Assembly: GCA_965223035.1 (NCBI GenBank)
Contig: OZ244980.1
Coordinates: 806,001 to 870,000, forward strand
Length of the DNA: 64,000 nucleotides
Source: CAMDPA01 sp965223035
Lineage (GTDB): Bacteria > Pseudomonadota > Alphaproteobacteria > Rhizobiales > Hyphomicrobiaceae
Direction: 5' to 3'
The translations under genes were made by a program, and so were the position numbers. This document shows, piece by piece, positions 16,599 to 25,156 of this stretch. Position 1 is the stretch's first letter. Every line of letters begins with the position of its first letter. The notes below the pieces were generated by a model. That model was given only the letters and a program-made list of their open reading frames with translations. It was not told where the DNA came from and searched no databases.

Positions 16599-18635
16599 AT
16601 GGACACGCTCGATCCCATCACCTTCGAGGTCATCAAACATCGGCTCTGGGCGATCAACGACGAACAGGCGCTGGCGATCAAGACCATCTCATCATCGCCG
16701 ATCGTGGTCGAAGGCAATGACTTCAACGTCGGCCTGTTCACCGCCGATGGACAGCTCGCCAGCGCCGGGATCGGCTCGCTGGTGCACGTCGGCACCATGG
16801 GCACCTCTATCCGAAACATCATGGCGCGCGCCGGCGAGATCGGCGACGGCGACATGTTCCTGTTGAACGATCCGTTTCTGGGAGCCTTGCACCAAAATGA
16901 CGTGGTGATCGCCAGCCCGCTCTACGACGACGGCGAATTGCTGATGTGGGTCGCCAACGTGCTGCATCACCCCGACGTCGGCGGCAGCGACGAGGGCAGC
17001 TTCTGCATCTCAGCCCGCACGCTGTATCAAGATCCGCCGCGCTTTTTCATGAAAATCGTGCGGGAAGGCCGACTGGTGCCGGAGGCGGAGCACACGTTCG
17101 TGACCAACTCGCGGTTGCCGGAGATGGTGGCGCTGGATCTCAGAGCCCAGATCGGCGCCATCAACGCCTGCAAGAAGCGGCTCAGAGCGCTGATCGCGGA
17201 GCGCGGCGCGGCGACCGTGCGTGGTGTCATGCAGCGCGCCATCGACATCGCCGAGGCGCAAGTTCGCGGCAAGCTGCGCCAGATCCCGGATGGCAGCTGG
17301 CACGGCGAGGCCTGGATGGACGGCGTGCGGGTCGGCGCTGACGAGCTGGTCAGGGTTGTCGTCGCGTTAACACGGACCGGTGATAAGCTGGTGTTTGATT
17401 GGACCGGCTCCGACGCCCAGGTTGACGCGGCGGTCAACTCGACCGAACACGCCACCTTGGCCGGCACCTCGGTGCCGCTTTACAGCTTTCTGTGCCAGGG
17501 CGACATCGATTGGAATGAAGGCCTGTTGCGCTGTATTGAGGTGATCGCGCCGGCGGGTAGCGTCGTCAACGCCACGTTTCCCGCACCGGTGTCGATCTGT
17601 ACCGTGGGTTTTCGCTGGCTGGTCACGGTGGCCGCTGCCCAGGCCGTTGCCCGCATGTTCGACGCGACGCCGGCGTTTCGAGATCGGGTGTGTTCGTCGT
17701 GGAACGTCGCCTCCAACTGTAACAACGTGTTCGGCATCGGGCGTGACGGCAAGCGTGCCGGCGCCCTCTTGTCGGACCATCGCGGCGGCGGGGCGGCGGC
17801 ACGTTCGTTCGGGGACGGGTTTTCGCACGCTGGGCAGATCACGTCGTTTTCGGCAAATCTCGGCAATGTCGAAGGCACCGAGTGGAAGCTGCCGGTGCTC
17901 TATCTGTACCGTCGCCAGCTGCCGGATTCAGGAGGCCCCGGCGCCTACCGCGGCGGCTTGACGTCGATGGCGGCGGTGATGGCCTACGGGACGGACAGCT
18001 TGATTCTGAAGTCGACCAATACGGCCGGCACGGATCAGTCCAACGCCCACGGCATCGCCGGCGGCTATCCTGGCGCCGGCTCGCAAGCGATGATCGTGCG
18101 CGACAGCCACGCCAAGGCGAACCTGGCGGCGCATGGCCAATTGATGTCGCTCGATGATCTGGGCGGGGACATCACTGTGTTGCCCTCGAAGGCCAGCGCG
18201 ATCCTTGGCCCCGACGACGTGTTGGCGTTCTATCCGCCCGGTGGTGGCGGCTATGGCGACCCGCTTGATCGCGATCCAGCCCGCGTTGCCGGCGACGTCG
18301 TCAACGGCTGGGTATCGCGCAACGAGGCGGAGGCGGCCTTCGGCGTGGTGTTTGGTGATGATGGCGAGCTGCACCACGCTTCGACCGAGCGGCTGCGGGC
18401 CGAGCTGCGCGCAGGCCGCACCAAAAGGGCGGTAGGCGACCGTGGCACCGAGATCAAGGCGTGCGATTGTCCGGCTGGCGCGACCGCGGCGGTGGTCCGC
18501 CGTCGGCGGCCGTTACGGGCGGCTGGGCCATGGATCGGCCTCCGCTACGGCGGCGAAAGCCCAAATTTCAGCCTCGAGGAGCTGGCCTGCGGTGCGTGCG
18601 GCCGGTTGCTCGACGTTAGCGAGGTCCGGGCCTAG
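16599..18635 (+). CDS. hyuB: Hydantoinase/oxoprolinase subunit B (HyuB), C-terminally extended
   Basis: A 678-residue catalytic partner of HyuA: it opens DPITFEVIKHRLW and contains GDMFLLNDPF, VANVLHHPDVGG and YPPGGGGYGDPLDRDP, all family hallmarks. The ATG at 16599 is used, not the in-frame codon at 16554 inside hyuA. The protein continues about 110 residues past YGDPLDRDP and ends with a CDC...CGAC cysteine pair pattern that may bind metal. The stop codon TAG is contributed by the first bases of R1 copy 4, so the original C-terminus may have been altered. Confidence 0.92.
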   Translation: MDTLDPITFEVIKHRLWAINDEQALAIKTISSSPIVVEGNDFNVGLFTADGQLASAGIGSLVHVGTMGTSIRNIMARAGEIGDGDMFLLNDPFLGALHQNDVVIASPLYDDGELLMWVANVLHHPDVGGSDEGSFCISARTLYQDPPRFFMKIVREGRLVPEAEHTFVTNSRLPEMVALDLRAQIGAINACKKRLRALIAERGAATVRGVMQRAIDIAEAQVRGKLRQIPDGSWHGEAWMDGVRVGADELVRVVVALTRTGDKLVFDWTGSDAQVDAAVNSTEHATLAGTSVPLYSFLCQGDIDWNEGLLRCIEVIAPAGSVVNATFPAPVSICTVGFRWLVTVAAAQAVARMFDATPAFRDRVCSSWNVASNCNNVFGIGRDGKRAGALLSDHRGGGAAARSFGDGFSHAGQITSFSANLGNVEGTEWKLPVLYLYRRQLPDSGGPGAYRGGLTSMAAVMAYGTDSLILKSTNTAGTDQSNAHGIAGGYPGAGSQAMIVRDSHAKANLAAHGQLMSLDDLGGDITVLPSKASAILGPDDVLAFYPPGGGGYGDPLDRDPARVAGDVVNGWVSRNEAEAAFGVVFGDDGELHHASTERLRAELRAGRTKRAVGDRGTEIKACDCPAGATAAVVRRRRPLRAAGPWIGLRYGGESPNFSLEELACGACGRLLDVSEVRA

Positions 18636-18770
18636 AGCAACCTGCCTTTAATCGGAATCGGAACGATCCCTATTAAAGGCAGAAAGTTGCTCACCACTTT
18701 AAGAGCGATCATCTTTGCGCCTTAAATCGGAACCGGCTTTGCGGTTCCGATTTAAGGCGCGATGATCTAG
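18632..18770 (+). repeat. R1 repeat, full-length copy 4, overlapping the hyuB stop
   Basis: A 139-bp copy, CTAG to CTAG, with both hairpin modules. The initial CTAG contains the TAG stop of hyuB (18633-18635). Confidence 0.93.
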
Positions 18771-18778
18771 ATCATTTC

Positions 18779-18857
18779 CGCCTAAGGCAGAATCGCCGTG
18801 CCATCCCGCTCCCTCACCGGGCGACCCGAAGGCACGATGAAGTGGTGGCCGGGCCCG
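18779..18857. repeat. P2-type GC-rich repeat (partial)
   Basis: CCGCCTAAGGCAGAATCGCCGTGCCATCCCGCTCCC, then GGCACGATG and GGTGGCCGGGC, in the same order as other P2 copies. It directly follows R1 copy 4. Confidence 0.5.
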
Positions 18858-18889
18858 ACGACGGACGCACGGCGCAAGCGGCGCCGGTC

Positions 18890-20584
18890 TCACGCCGACC
18901 GAACGGGGTTGCTCAGCATCGGTTTTTGGTGTTCGAGACCGTCGATCATGGTTTTGAGTTTGTGGCGGGCCGACGCGGCCAGGTCCGTGGCGCCCCGCAA
19001 CTCGAAGATCTCCAAAGCAGGCAGCAGGGCGGCAGCCGCCTCCTTCCAATTGCGCTCCTGGTCGGACCGGTTGCCCAACTCGATCAAGGCCGCGGCATGG
19101 GAGAGCTGGATCAGCGCCCATCGCATCGGGAAGCAATCTCGGTCGATCACACCCACCGCGTCAGCGTAGGCCGCGACGGCCTTTTCAAGCGGGCCGGTCT
19201 CAACCTGCGACTGGCATCCGATCGCCATCAGCATGTCGCCGAGCCCCACCGACACGCGGGCGCGAATGGCCGGTTCGGCATTCGCCGGGAGCAGTTGCAT
19301 CGCGTTTCGAAAGGCCTCGGCGGCGTCGCGCAGAGCGTTGGCGTCGCCGGCCATCTCCGCTTTGTTGGCCAGCGCCTCGGCCTGCCGCTGGCGATAATCG
19401 AATTCCAGCTCGGTTTCGCCCAGCGGCAGATTGCCGGCGGCCTCCTCAAACAGCGTGGCGGCGGCACCGAAGTCGAACCGCGCGAGCGCCAATTCGCCCA
19501 TGCGCGCCACCGCTTCGGCTTCCGCTTGCATCTGCGCGCGCAGCGTCCCGATTTCCTCCGCCAGTCGCGCTTCGGTCTGGCGTCGGCAATCCCGCAAGCG
19601 CGCGCGAAGCTCGCCGAGCCGTTCCATCGCCCGTTCGAGCTCGCCCAATTCCAGCGCATCGGCAGCCTGAAGCTTGAGCGCATTGAGCTCAGCAGCATCA
19701 TTGCTCGGCCGCCTGAGCTGCGCGATGGTCGCCACCAGCCAACCGGCGAGCTCATCCAGACGGGCCAGCCGCTGCTCTTGCGACAGTCGCTGCGAAACCA
19801 AACTGGCCTGCAGCCGGCGCAGCGCGCCATCGCCCAGGCCATGATGGGCTTGGATCTGACGGACCGCGGCGCTGAGCGACTGTGCAGGCGGGCGTGCCAG
19901 GCTGGTTTCGGTCGGCTTTGGCGCCGGTTGGTGTGCCGGCTCCTGTGCCAGTTGATGTGTCGGCGCGTGACCCGGCGGTTCAGCGGTTGGTAATGGTGGC
20001 GCCCGCTCACCCATGGTGGTGGCTTTCGCCTGGGTCCGCTGTTGCTCGCGAAACGCGATCAGCGCCGCCTTGAGCGGAACCAGCAGCCCCGGTTGCTCGA
20101 TCACCCGCCAGAACAGGTGCTCGAGCAGGAACCGGGTAACCTCTTCGATCAGCTTGGCGCTGTGAAGATATCCACCCGCTTTGGCCCGCTTCACCCAAGC
20201 CAAGGCGATCTGCTCACGCGCGGACCCCATGAATTCACCGGGCCGGGCCGTCGGCCCGAGCCATTGCTGCTGCTGCAACGCCTTGAGGGTTTGCGCGAAA
20301 TCTTCCGGCGTGAAGCGAACTTCGCTCAATAACGGCGACAGGGCGGCGATGTGGGTCTCGCACAGCGCTTGTGGGAAGCCGCGTTGCTCTTGGGCGAGCC
20401 AAATTTCCCGCGCCAGCGCATCGAGGATGTTGCCGAATTCCTCGCCGAGATTGTGCTCGCGCAGATAGCGTGAGAACGCCGCTCCGTCATAAGGCAAACC
20501 CGGGTCCCACGCGGCCTCGACCAGCCCCGCGCACGCGAGCACACCGGTACCCACGAATCGATCCAACGCCTCATAAAGGGACAT
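18890..20584 (-). CDS. Hypothetical helical-repeat (TPR-like) protein
   Basis: A 564-residue protein with no confident family. Residues 1-175 form a helical domain with FVGTGVLACAGLVEAAW at its start. Residues 185-245 are a Pro/Gln/His-rich linker. The rest is long Ala/Glu/Arg helices, with ARFDFGAAATLFEEAAGNLP and LRDAAEAFRNAMQLLP resembling tetratricopeptide helix pairs. No signal peptide or membrane segment, so it is likely a cytoplasmic scaffold. It is divergent from xerC, 218 bases away. Confidence 0.7.
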   Translation of the reverse strand: MSLYEALDRFVGTGVLACAGLVEAAWDPGLPYDGAAFSRYLREHNLGEEFGNILDALAREIWLAQEQRGFPQALCETHIAALSPLLSEVRFTPEDFAQTLKALQQQQWLGPTARPGEFMGSAREQIALAWVKRAKAGGYLHSAKLIEEVTRFLLEHLFWRVIEQPGLLVPLKAALIAFREQQRTQAKATTMGERAPPLPTAEPPGHAPTHQLAQEPAHQPAPKPTETSLARPPAQSLSAAVRQIQAHHGLGDGALRRLQASLVSQRLSQEQRLARLDELAGWLVATIAQLRRPSNDAAELNALKLQAADALELGELERAMERLGELRARLRDCRRQTEARLAEEIGTLRAQMQAEAEAVARMGELALARFDFGAAATLFEEAAGNLPLGETELEFDYRQRQAEALANKAEMAGDANALRDAAEAFRNAMQLLPANAEPAIRARVSVGLGDMLMAIGCQSQVETGPLEKAVAAYADAVGVIDRDCFPMRWALIQLSHAAALIELGNRSDQERNWKEAAAALLPALEIFELRGATDLAASARHKLKTMIDGLEHQKPMLSNPVRSA

Positions 20585-20802
20585 AACGCCGCCGTTTCGC
20601 CCGGCCCCTGCTTCCCTGCTCGTCCCGGCTATTCCGCATAGACGAGACGGTGCCAGCTGTCACCTCGGCAATCCCCAGCGCTTGGATATCTGCCATGCCT
20701 CGTTAACGGTCCGTTAAGGCCCGGTTGACCAAGATGCTCGCCCGGATGCAGGTCCGGGCCGGCTTGCGCGGGGGCAGGCCGGGAAACCAGAAAGCGGCAC
20801 AC

Positions 20803-21771
20803 ATGCAGCGCGCGCAAAAGATGTGTCGACCCACCGATGGCGAAGCGACCGCCGCCATTGCCGTCCTCGCCAACCGATGGCTGGACCACCTGGTGGTGGA
20901 ACGCGGGCACTCGCCGCGAACCCGTGAGGCCTACGGCATCGATCTGATGCACTTCATCCAGTTTTTGGCGCACCGCCTCGGCCGTCAACCAAGCGTGTCG
21001 GATCTGAGCGCGCTGCAGGTCCACACCTTTCGCAGCTTTATGGCCAGCCGTCGCCGGAACGGGACGTCGCCGCGCTCGCTTTCGCGCACCATGTCGGCGC
21101 TGCGCGCCTTCTTCCGGTGGCTGGAGGTCGAACATATCGTGAAGAACCGCGCGATTCGTTTGCTGGCGATGCCCAAGACGCCGCATGCGGTGCCGCGCCC
21201 TCTGACGGTGGACAAGGCGTGCGACGTCGTCGACGGTGGCATGGCGAGCCAGCTCGACTGGTTCGTGGCCCGCGATTCAGCGGTGCTGCTGCTGCTTTAT
21301 GGGTGCGGACTGCGCATCTCGGAGGCGCTGTCGCTGCGGCCCTGCGATGCGCCGACGCCGGAACGGGATGTCATCCGCGTCGTCGGTAAGGGTGGCCGCG
21401 AGCGGCCGGTGCCGGTGCTGCCGGTGGTCGTGTCCGCAATCGCCCGCTACCGCGCAATGGTGCCTTATGAGCTGGCACCGACGGAGCCCATGTTCCGCGG
21501 CGCCAAAGGGGGACCGCTGTCGCCCCGCATCATTCAGCTGGCGATGCAACGCCTGCGCGCGGCCCTGTCGTTGCCGGAAACGGCGACGCCGCACGCGCTA
21601 CGTCATTCGTTCGCCACGCACTTGTTGGCGAAAGGCGCAGATTTGCGGCAGATCCAGGAGCTGCTGGGACATGCGACGCTGTCCACCACGCAGATTTACA
21701 CCGAGGTCGATCGCGAGCGGCTGTTGAGGGTCTATGATGCCGCGCACCCGCGCAGCGATGCCATCGAATGA
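20803..21771 (+). CDS. xerC: Tyrosine recombinase XerC
   Basis: A roughly 322-residue site-specific recombinase that with XerD resolves chromosome dimers at dif. The N-terminal SAM-like DNA-binding domain opens WLDHLVVERGHSPRTREAY; the catalytic domain has the Arg in GCGLRISEAL, HALRHSFATHLL (His and Arg) and HATLSTTQIYTEV with the nucleophile Tyr. Chromosomal XerC features (short N-terminus, no arm-binding domain) argue against a phage integrase. The start is uncertain: ATGs at 20734, 20803 and 20821 are all in frame and none has a strong ribosome binding site. Confidence 0.92.
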   Translation: MQRAQKMCRPTDGEATAAIAVLANRWLDHLVVERGHSPRTREAYGIDLMHFIQFLAHRLGRQPSVSDLSALQVHTFRSFMASRRRNGTSPRSLSRTMSALRAFFRWLEVEHIVKNRAIRLLAMPKTPHAVPRPLTVDKACDVVDGGMASQLDWFVARDSAVLLLLYGCGLRISEALSLRPCDAPTPERDVIRVVGKGGRERPVPVLPVVVSAIARYRAMVPYELAPTEPMFRGAKGGPLSPRIIQLAMQRLRAALSLPETATPHALRHSFATHLLAKGADLRQIQELLGHATLSTTQIYTEVDRERLLRVYDAAHPRSDAIE

Positions 21772-21918
21772 CGGACTGCATCGGCTGGTGGTCGGTTGGC
21801 GCGTGGCGGGATCATCGCGGAGTGGGTGACCCGCCGTTGTTCGTTCGAGATTGGCGATCCCGCCGCCTGAGATCTGACGCAGATTGCTTTGGGCGATTCC
21901 GTCTGGTCTGATGATGCC

Positions 21919-21979
21919 CTAGAGCAACCTGCCTTTAATCGGAATCGGACCGATCCCGATCAAAGGCGCGATGATCTAG
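21919..21979 (+). repeat. R1 repeat, 61-bp chimeric copy 5
   Basis: The module A left arm and loop (CTAGAGCAACCTGCC...CCCGAT) are fused directly to the module B right end (CAAAGGCGCGATGATCTAG). The rest of 21772-22138 shows no gene. Confidence 0.9.
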
Positions 21980-22138
21980 CTTGGTGTGTCGATCCCCATG
22001 CCTTGCTCCGCTCGGCGCCAGCCGGATCGCGGGCGGCCGACATGTATCGGCTTCCCACCGGCTGGGCGGCGGTCTGTCTATGCGCAAGGCTGGTCAGCGT
22101 GCCGCCCATCGATGTTCAACTCGACCCTGGAGTGCGTC

Positions 22139-22840
22139 ATGACACAGAAATCCGCATTGATCTTTGGTGCAGGGACGGGCATCAGCGCCTCGTTCGCGCG
22201 GCGCCTTGCCGACGCCGGATATGAGGTCGCGTTGGCCGCCCGCAATAAGGACAAGTTGCAGGACTTGGCCCATCAGATCGGAGCCAAGAGCTATTCGGCA
22301 GATGGCACCAAGCCGGATCAGGTCGAAGCGCTTTATGCGGCGATCGACGCGGCATTCGGACGGCTCGATGTGGTGCTCTACAACGCGTCAGCGCGCGCGC
22401 GCGGGCCGCTGGCGGACCTCGATCCAAACGCGGTCGCGCAGGCCATCAATGTCAGTGCCTTTGCCGGCTTCCTGGTCGCCCAGCAGGCGGTGAAGCGCAT
22501 GCTCGCGCAAGGCTCCGGCACGATCCTGTTCACGGGGGCGTCCGCCAGCGTCAAGGGCTATCCCAAATCGGCGCCATTCGCGATGGGCAAGTTCGCCTTG
22601 CGTGGTCTGGCACAATCGATGGCGCGCGAGCTGCATCCGCAAGGCATCCATGTCGCGCACTTCGTGATTGACGGCGGTGTTCGCAGCGAGGCCCGTGGGC
22701 GCGTCGAAGGCCCTAACGACACGCCGGATAGTCTGCTCGATGCCGACGCCATTGCCGACACCTACATGGCCGTGCTCAACCAGCCCAGATCCTGTTGGGC
22801 GTGGGAGATCGAAGTCAGACCATGGGTGGAGCGCTTTTAG
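22139..22840 (+). CDS. SDR-family protein with Phe at the catalytic Tyr position
   Basis: A 233-residue short-chain dehydrogenase-like protein. The cofactor loop is GAGTGISASFA (10-20) instead of TGxxxGIG. The active site reads S135...F147-AMG-K151, so the usual Tyr of YxxxK is Phe. The surrounding FALRGLAQSMARELHPQGIHV is typical of a subgroup of uncharacterised SDRs that share this change. The ATG at 22139 begins the first beta strand. It may be an SDR with altered chemistry or a binding protein. Confidence 0.85.
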   Translation: MTQKSALIFGAGTGISASFARRLADAGYEVALAARNKDKLQDLAHQIGAKSYSADGTKPDQVEALYAAIDAAFGRLDVVLYNASARARGPLADLDPNAVAQAINVSAFAGFLVAQQAVKRMLAQGSGTILFTGASASVKGYPKSAPFAMGKFALRGLAQSMARELHPQGIHVAHFVIDGGVRSEARGRVEGPNDTPDSLLDADAIADTYMAVLNQPRSCWAWEIEVRPWVERF

Positions 22841-22845
22841 ATCGT

Positions 22846-22969
22846 CGCCGCCTCAGGCGGCTTAGTGTTGCCGGCCCGCTCAATACCCGGCCGCCCACAC
22901 AAGCATGCCATGGGGTGGCGAGTGGAGGAATGGGCGGGCGAGCAGGCGGTTTAAGCCCATACTGAAACG
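22846..22969. repeat. P2-type GC-rich repeat
   Basis: CCGCCTCAGGCGGCTTAG, TGCCGGCCCGCTC, ATGCCATGGGGTGGCGAGTGG and the tail ACTGAAACGCTAG match other P2 copies. The tail runs straight into R1 copy 6, sharing CTAG. Confidence 0.6.
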
Positions 22970-23052
22970 CTAGAGCAACCTGCCTTTAATCGGAATTGGA
23001 ACGATCCCGATTAAAGGCAGGTTGCTCTACACTTTAAGGCGCGATGATCTAG
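22970..23052 (+). repeat. R1 repeat, single-hairpin copy 6
   Basis: 83 bp. Module A has near-perfect arms (AGAGCAACCTGCCTTTAATCGG and CCGATTAAAGGCAGGTTGCTCT), followed by the linker CACTTTAAGGCGCGATGATCTAG. The body of module B is missing. Confidence 0.92.
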
Positions 23053-23118
23053 AGGACGGAAGCGCAATAGGTCTGCGGCGCGATGGCGTGCTCAAGGCAG
23101 GGTGCGTCAAGCTCACCG

Positions 23119-23156
23119 AAAAAAGCCCGCGACCGGGGGGGTACGGTCGCGGGCTT
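23119..23156 (-). terminator. Rho-independent terminator of the HtrA-like gene
   Basis: A 13-bp perfect stem (AAGCCCGCGACCG, 23123-23135, with 23144-23156) and an 8-base loop. Reading leftward it is followed by six U. It lies 160 bases after the stop of the leftward protease gene; nothing else leftward needs it. Confidence 0.8.
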
Positions 23157-23316
23157 GGTGCGTGGTGCTGAGGGGGGGTAGTGGGTCAGCGCCACGATCG
23201 GCCACGAAAACTAGACCGCATAATCGACGCATCCGCAATTGGTAGCTCCGCACAGCGTCACCAATAAGTTAATCGAAACGAGTACGGCCCGCTTGCATCG
23301 GCCGGCGCGATCCGGC

Positions 23317-24360
23317 TCAAGCCATATTGCCGAATTGGGTCGTGCGCTCGATCGGAACCACGCTGGTTTCAATGAACTGCTCGGTTCTGATCAGCTTGAC
23401 TTGCACGGTCTTGTCGATACGGGCGGCGTCCAACAGCCGCGTCACATCATCGACGCCAGTCACAACCTCGCGATCGAGGGCGACGAGCACGTCGCCGGCG
23501 TAAACGCCGGCTTGTTGGGCAGGGCCTCCTGGCGCCACGTTGCGCACCAGCACGCCTGAGGCCTGGTCAAGGTCCAACAGATCGCCGAGCCGTCGCGGCA
23601 GCGGGACCTGCTCGCCAACAATGCCGATCCGGCCGCGCATGACCCGACCGTGGGCCAGGATCTGACTCAGCACATGGAGGGCGGTGTTGGCGGCGACGGA
23701 AAAGCAGATGCCTTGCGCGCCGGCGATCATCGCCGTGTTGATGCCGATGACCTGGGCGCAGGAGCTGACCAGCGGTCCGCCGGAGTTACCTGGGTTGAGC
23801 GCGGCATCGGTCTGGATCACATCGCCGATCAGCCCGCCTCCGCTGGTTCGCAGCGATCGACCGACGGCGCTGACAATTCCGGCCGTCACGGAGCTTTGAA
23901 AACCGAGCGGGTTGCCGATCGCGATCGCGATTTGCCCGGGCCGCACCGACTTTGAATCGGCCAGCATCGCAGCCGGCAGCGTTTCCGTCGTCTCGCCGCG
24001 CAACACGGCGAGATCGGTATCGGCATCCTGCCCGATCAGCCGGGCCCGAAACTGTCGGCCGTCCGACAGCGCGACGTCGATCCGGTCGGAACCGTGGATC
24101 ACATGCTTGTTGGTCAACACCAGACCGTCTGGCGACACCAACACGCCGCTGCCCGATCCGGCGGACGAGGCGGCGTGCTCGCCGGTGATGTGCACGTGAA
24201 CGACAGCGGGCGAGATCTTGTCGACCGCATCGACCACCGCGCGCGAGTACGCATCGAGCAGCACCTCATCGCGCTTACGATTGGACCATCTCCCGCCACG
24301 ACGCGCGAGCCGTCCAACGGCGTCGAGCGCGACGACCTTCCGACCTAATCCGAACCGCAT
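23317..24360 (-). CDS. HtrA/Deg-type serine protease with one PDZ domain
   Basis: A 347-residue trypsin-fold protease. The catalytic triad is His86 (LTNKHVIHG), Asp116 (DADTDLAVL) and Ser193 (NPGNSGGPL); a single PDZ domain (about 250-335) contains VLVRNVAPGGPAQQAGVYAGDVLVAL. Unlike DegP-type enzymes it shows no signal peptide or N-terminal membrane segment: the start MRFGLGRKVV is basic and polar, which suggests a cytoplasmic enzyme. The ATG at 24360 follows AGGGGTGG. A strong terminator lies downstream. Confidence 0.9.
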   Translation of the reverse strand: MRFGLGRKVVALDAVGRLARRGGRWSNRKRDEVLLDAYSRAVVDAVDKISPAVVHVHITGEHAASSAGSGSGVLVSPDGLVLTNKHVIHGSDRIDVALSDGRQFRARLIGQDADTDLAVLRGETTETLPAAMLADSKSVRPGQIAIAIGNPLGFQSSVTAGIVSAVGRSLRTSGGGLIGDVIQTDAALNPGNSGGPLVSSCAQVIGINTAMIAGAQGICFSVAANTALHVLSQILAHGRVMRGRIGIVGEQVPLPRRLGDLLDLDQASGVLVRNVAPGGPAQQAGVYAGDVLVALDREVVTGVDDVTRLLDAARIDKTVQVKLIRTEQFIETSVVPIERTTQFGNMA

Positions 24361-24539
24361 GCCCACCCCTGGCTGATGGCGGATGATGCGCCCGCGCTCC
24401 GCCCTTCCGTGATCCGCGCAGATCATCCGCGCATATGATCAGCGGTTATGGCATTGTCGAGGCCGATTTGGCCTCACCATCAGTCAAAGCGCTTTTGACC
24501 GGGCAGATTGCTCGCCCGGAATCGCAACGAGATTGCCGC

Positions 24540-24640
24540 TTTTCTCGAGTTTCATGCCGTTGTCTCGCAATATATTATAAGTATTTATCAAGAGAAATAG
24601 AAATTAAACAAAATAAACCCAGAAAAATAAGCTTGCTCAT
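24540..24640. other. AT-rich island
   Basis: About 100 bases of strongly AT-rich sequence (for example AATATATTATAAGTATTTATC and AAATAGAAATTAAACAAAATAAA) in otherwise GC-rich DNA. No gene is convincing inside it. It abuts a possible broken gene and may mark foreign DNA or a regulatory region. Confidence 0.6.
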
Positions 24641-24685
24641 TGAAGGTCGGCTCGCGGCCACCTCGTTCAATATTTCAGCTCTTCA

Positions 24686-25019
24686 CTAGTTTTTGTCGAT
24701 ATTTGCTGGTTGGAACCTGTTTATCTGGTCAATTATGTTGTCGATATGGGCACGCAGCTGCACGACTGTCGTTTCAGTATGATCAATCTGTAACGGTTCC
24801 TTGTCGGCGAGCCGCGCCGCATCCATCCGTGCGAAATCGGTGGCCGCCCGCACCTCCCGGTTAGCGTCCGCTTGGTAGGAAACAGCCGGGCGTTGAGCAG
24901 CACCCCGGGCTAACGTTGTTCTCGGCGGTGTAGGCCTCACCGTTTTTGAGGACGATGGAGAGATCTCCGGCCATGTGCAAGAACAGCGGCACCGACGCCG
25001 GGGACATCGACGTCGGCAT
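24686..25019 (-). pseudogene. Possible frameshifted small gene
   Basis: From an ATG at 25019 the frame reads MPTSMSPASVPLFLHMAGDL and then SIVLKNGEAYTAENN, protein-like, but hits a stop soon after. A second frame takes over near 24910 and reads AVSYQADANREVRAATDFAR, then helical sequence with TTVVQLRAHIDNIIDQINRF, ending at 24686. Joining the two across one frameshift gives about 110 residues. No family is recognised. It could equally be two unrelated frames. Confidence 0.3.
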
Positions 25020-25156
25020 GGGACGGGTTCCTTCGACAGGTTGCCAGATCGTCTAACCACGGCTCCGCCGCCGGAGCGGCGGTCAGCGGCTGGTGTTGAG
25101 CGGGCCTATGCCAGTGGAGGCCGATCGAAGGTCCGCCGTCACAACCCGCGCCGCGC

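Noticed and set aside
20803..21771. Phage or island integrase
   Set aside because: Domain layout and length fit chromosomal XerC, and there is no attachment site, tRNA or phage gene nearby.
24435..24689. 84-codon rightward frame in the AT-rich island
   Set aside because: No domain or ribosome binding site; composition is that of the island and the ATG is isolated.
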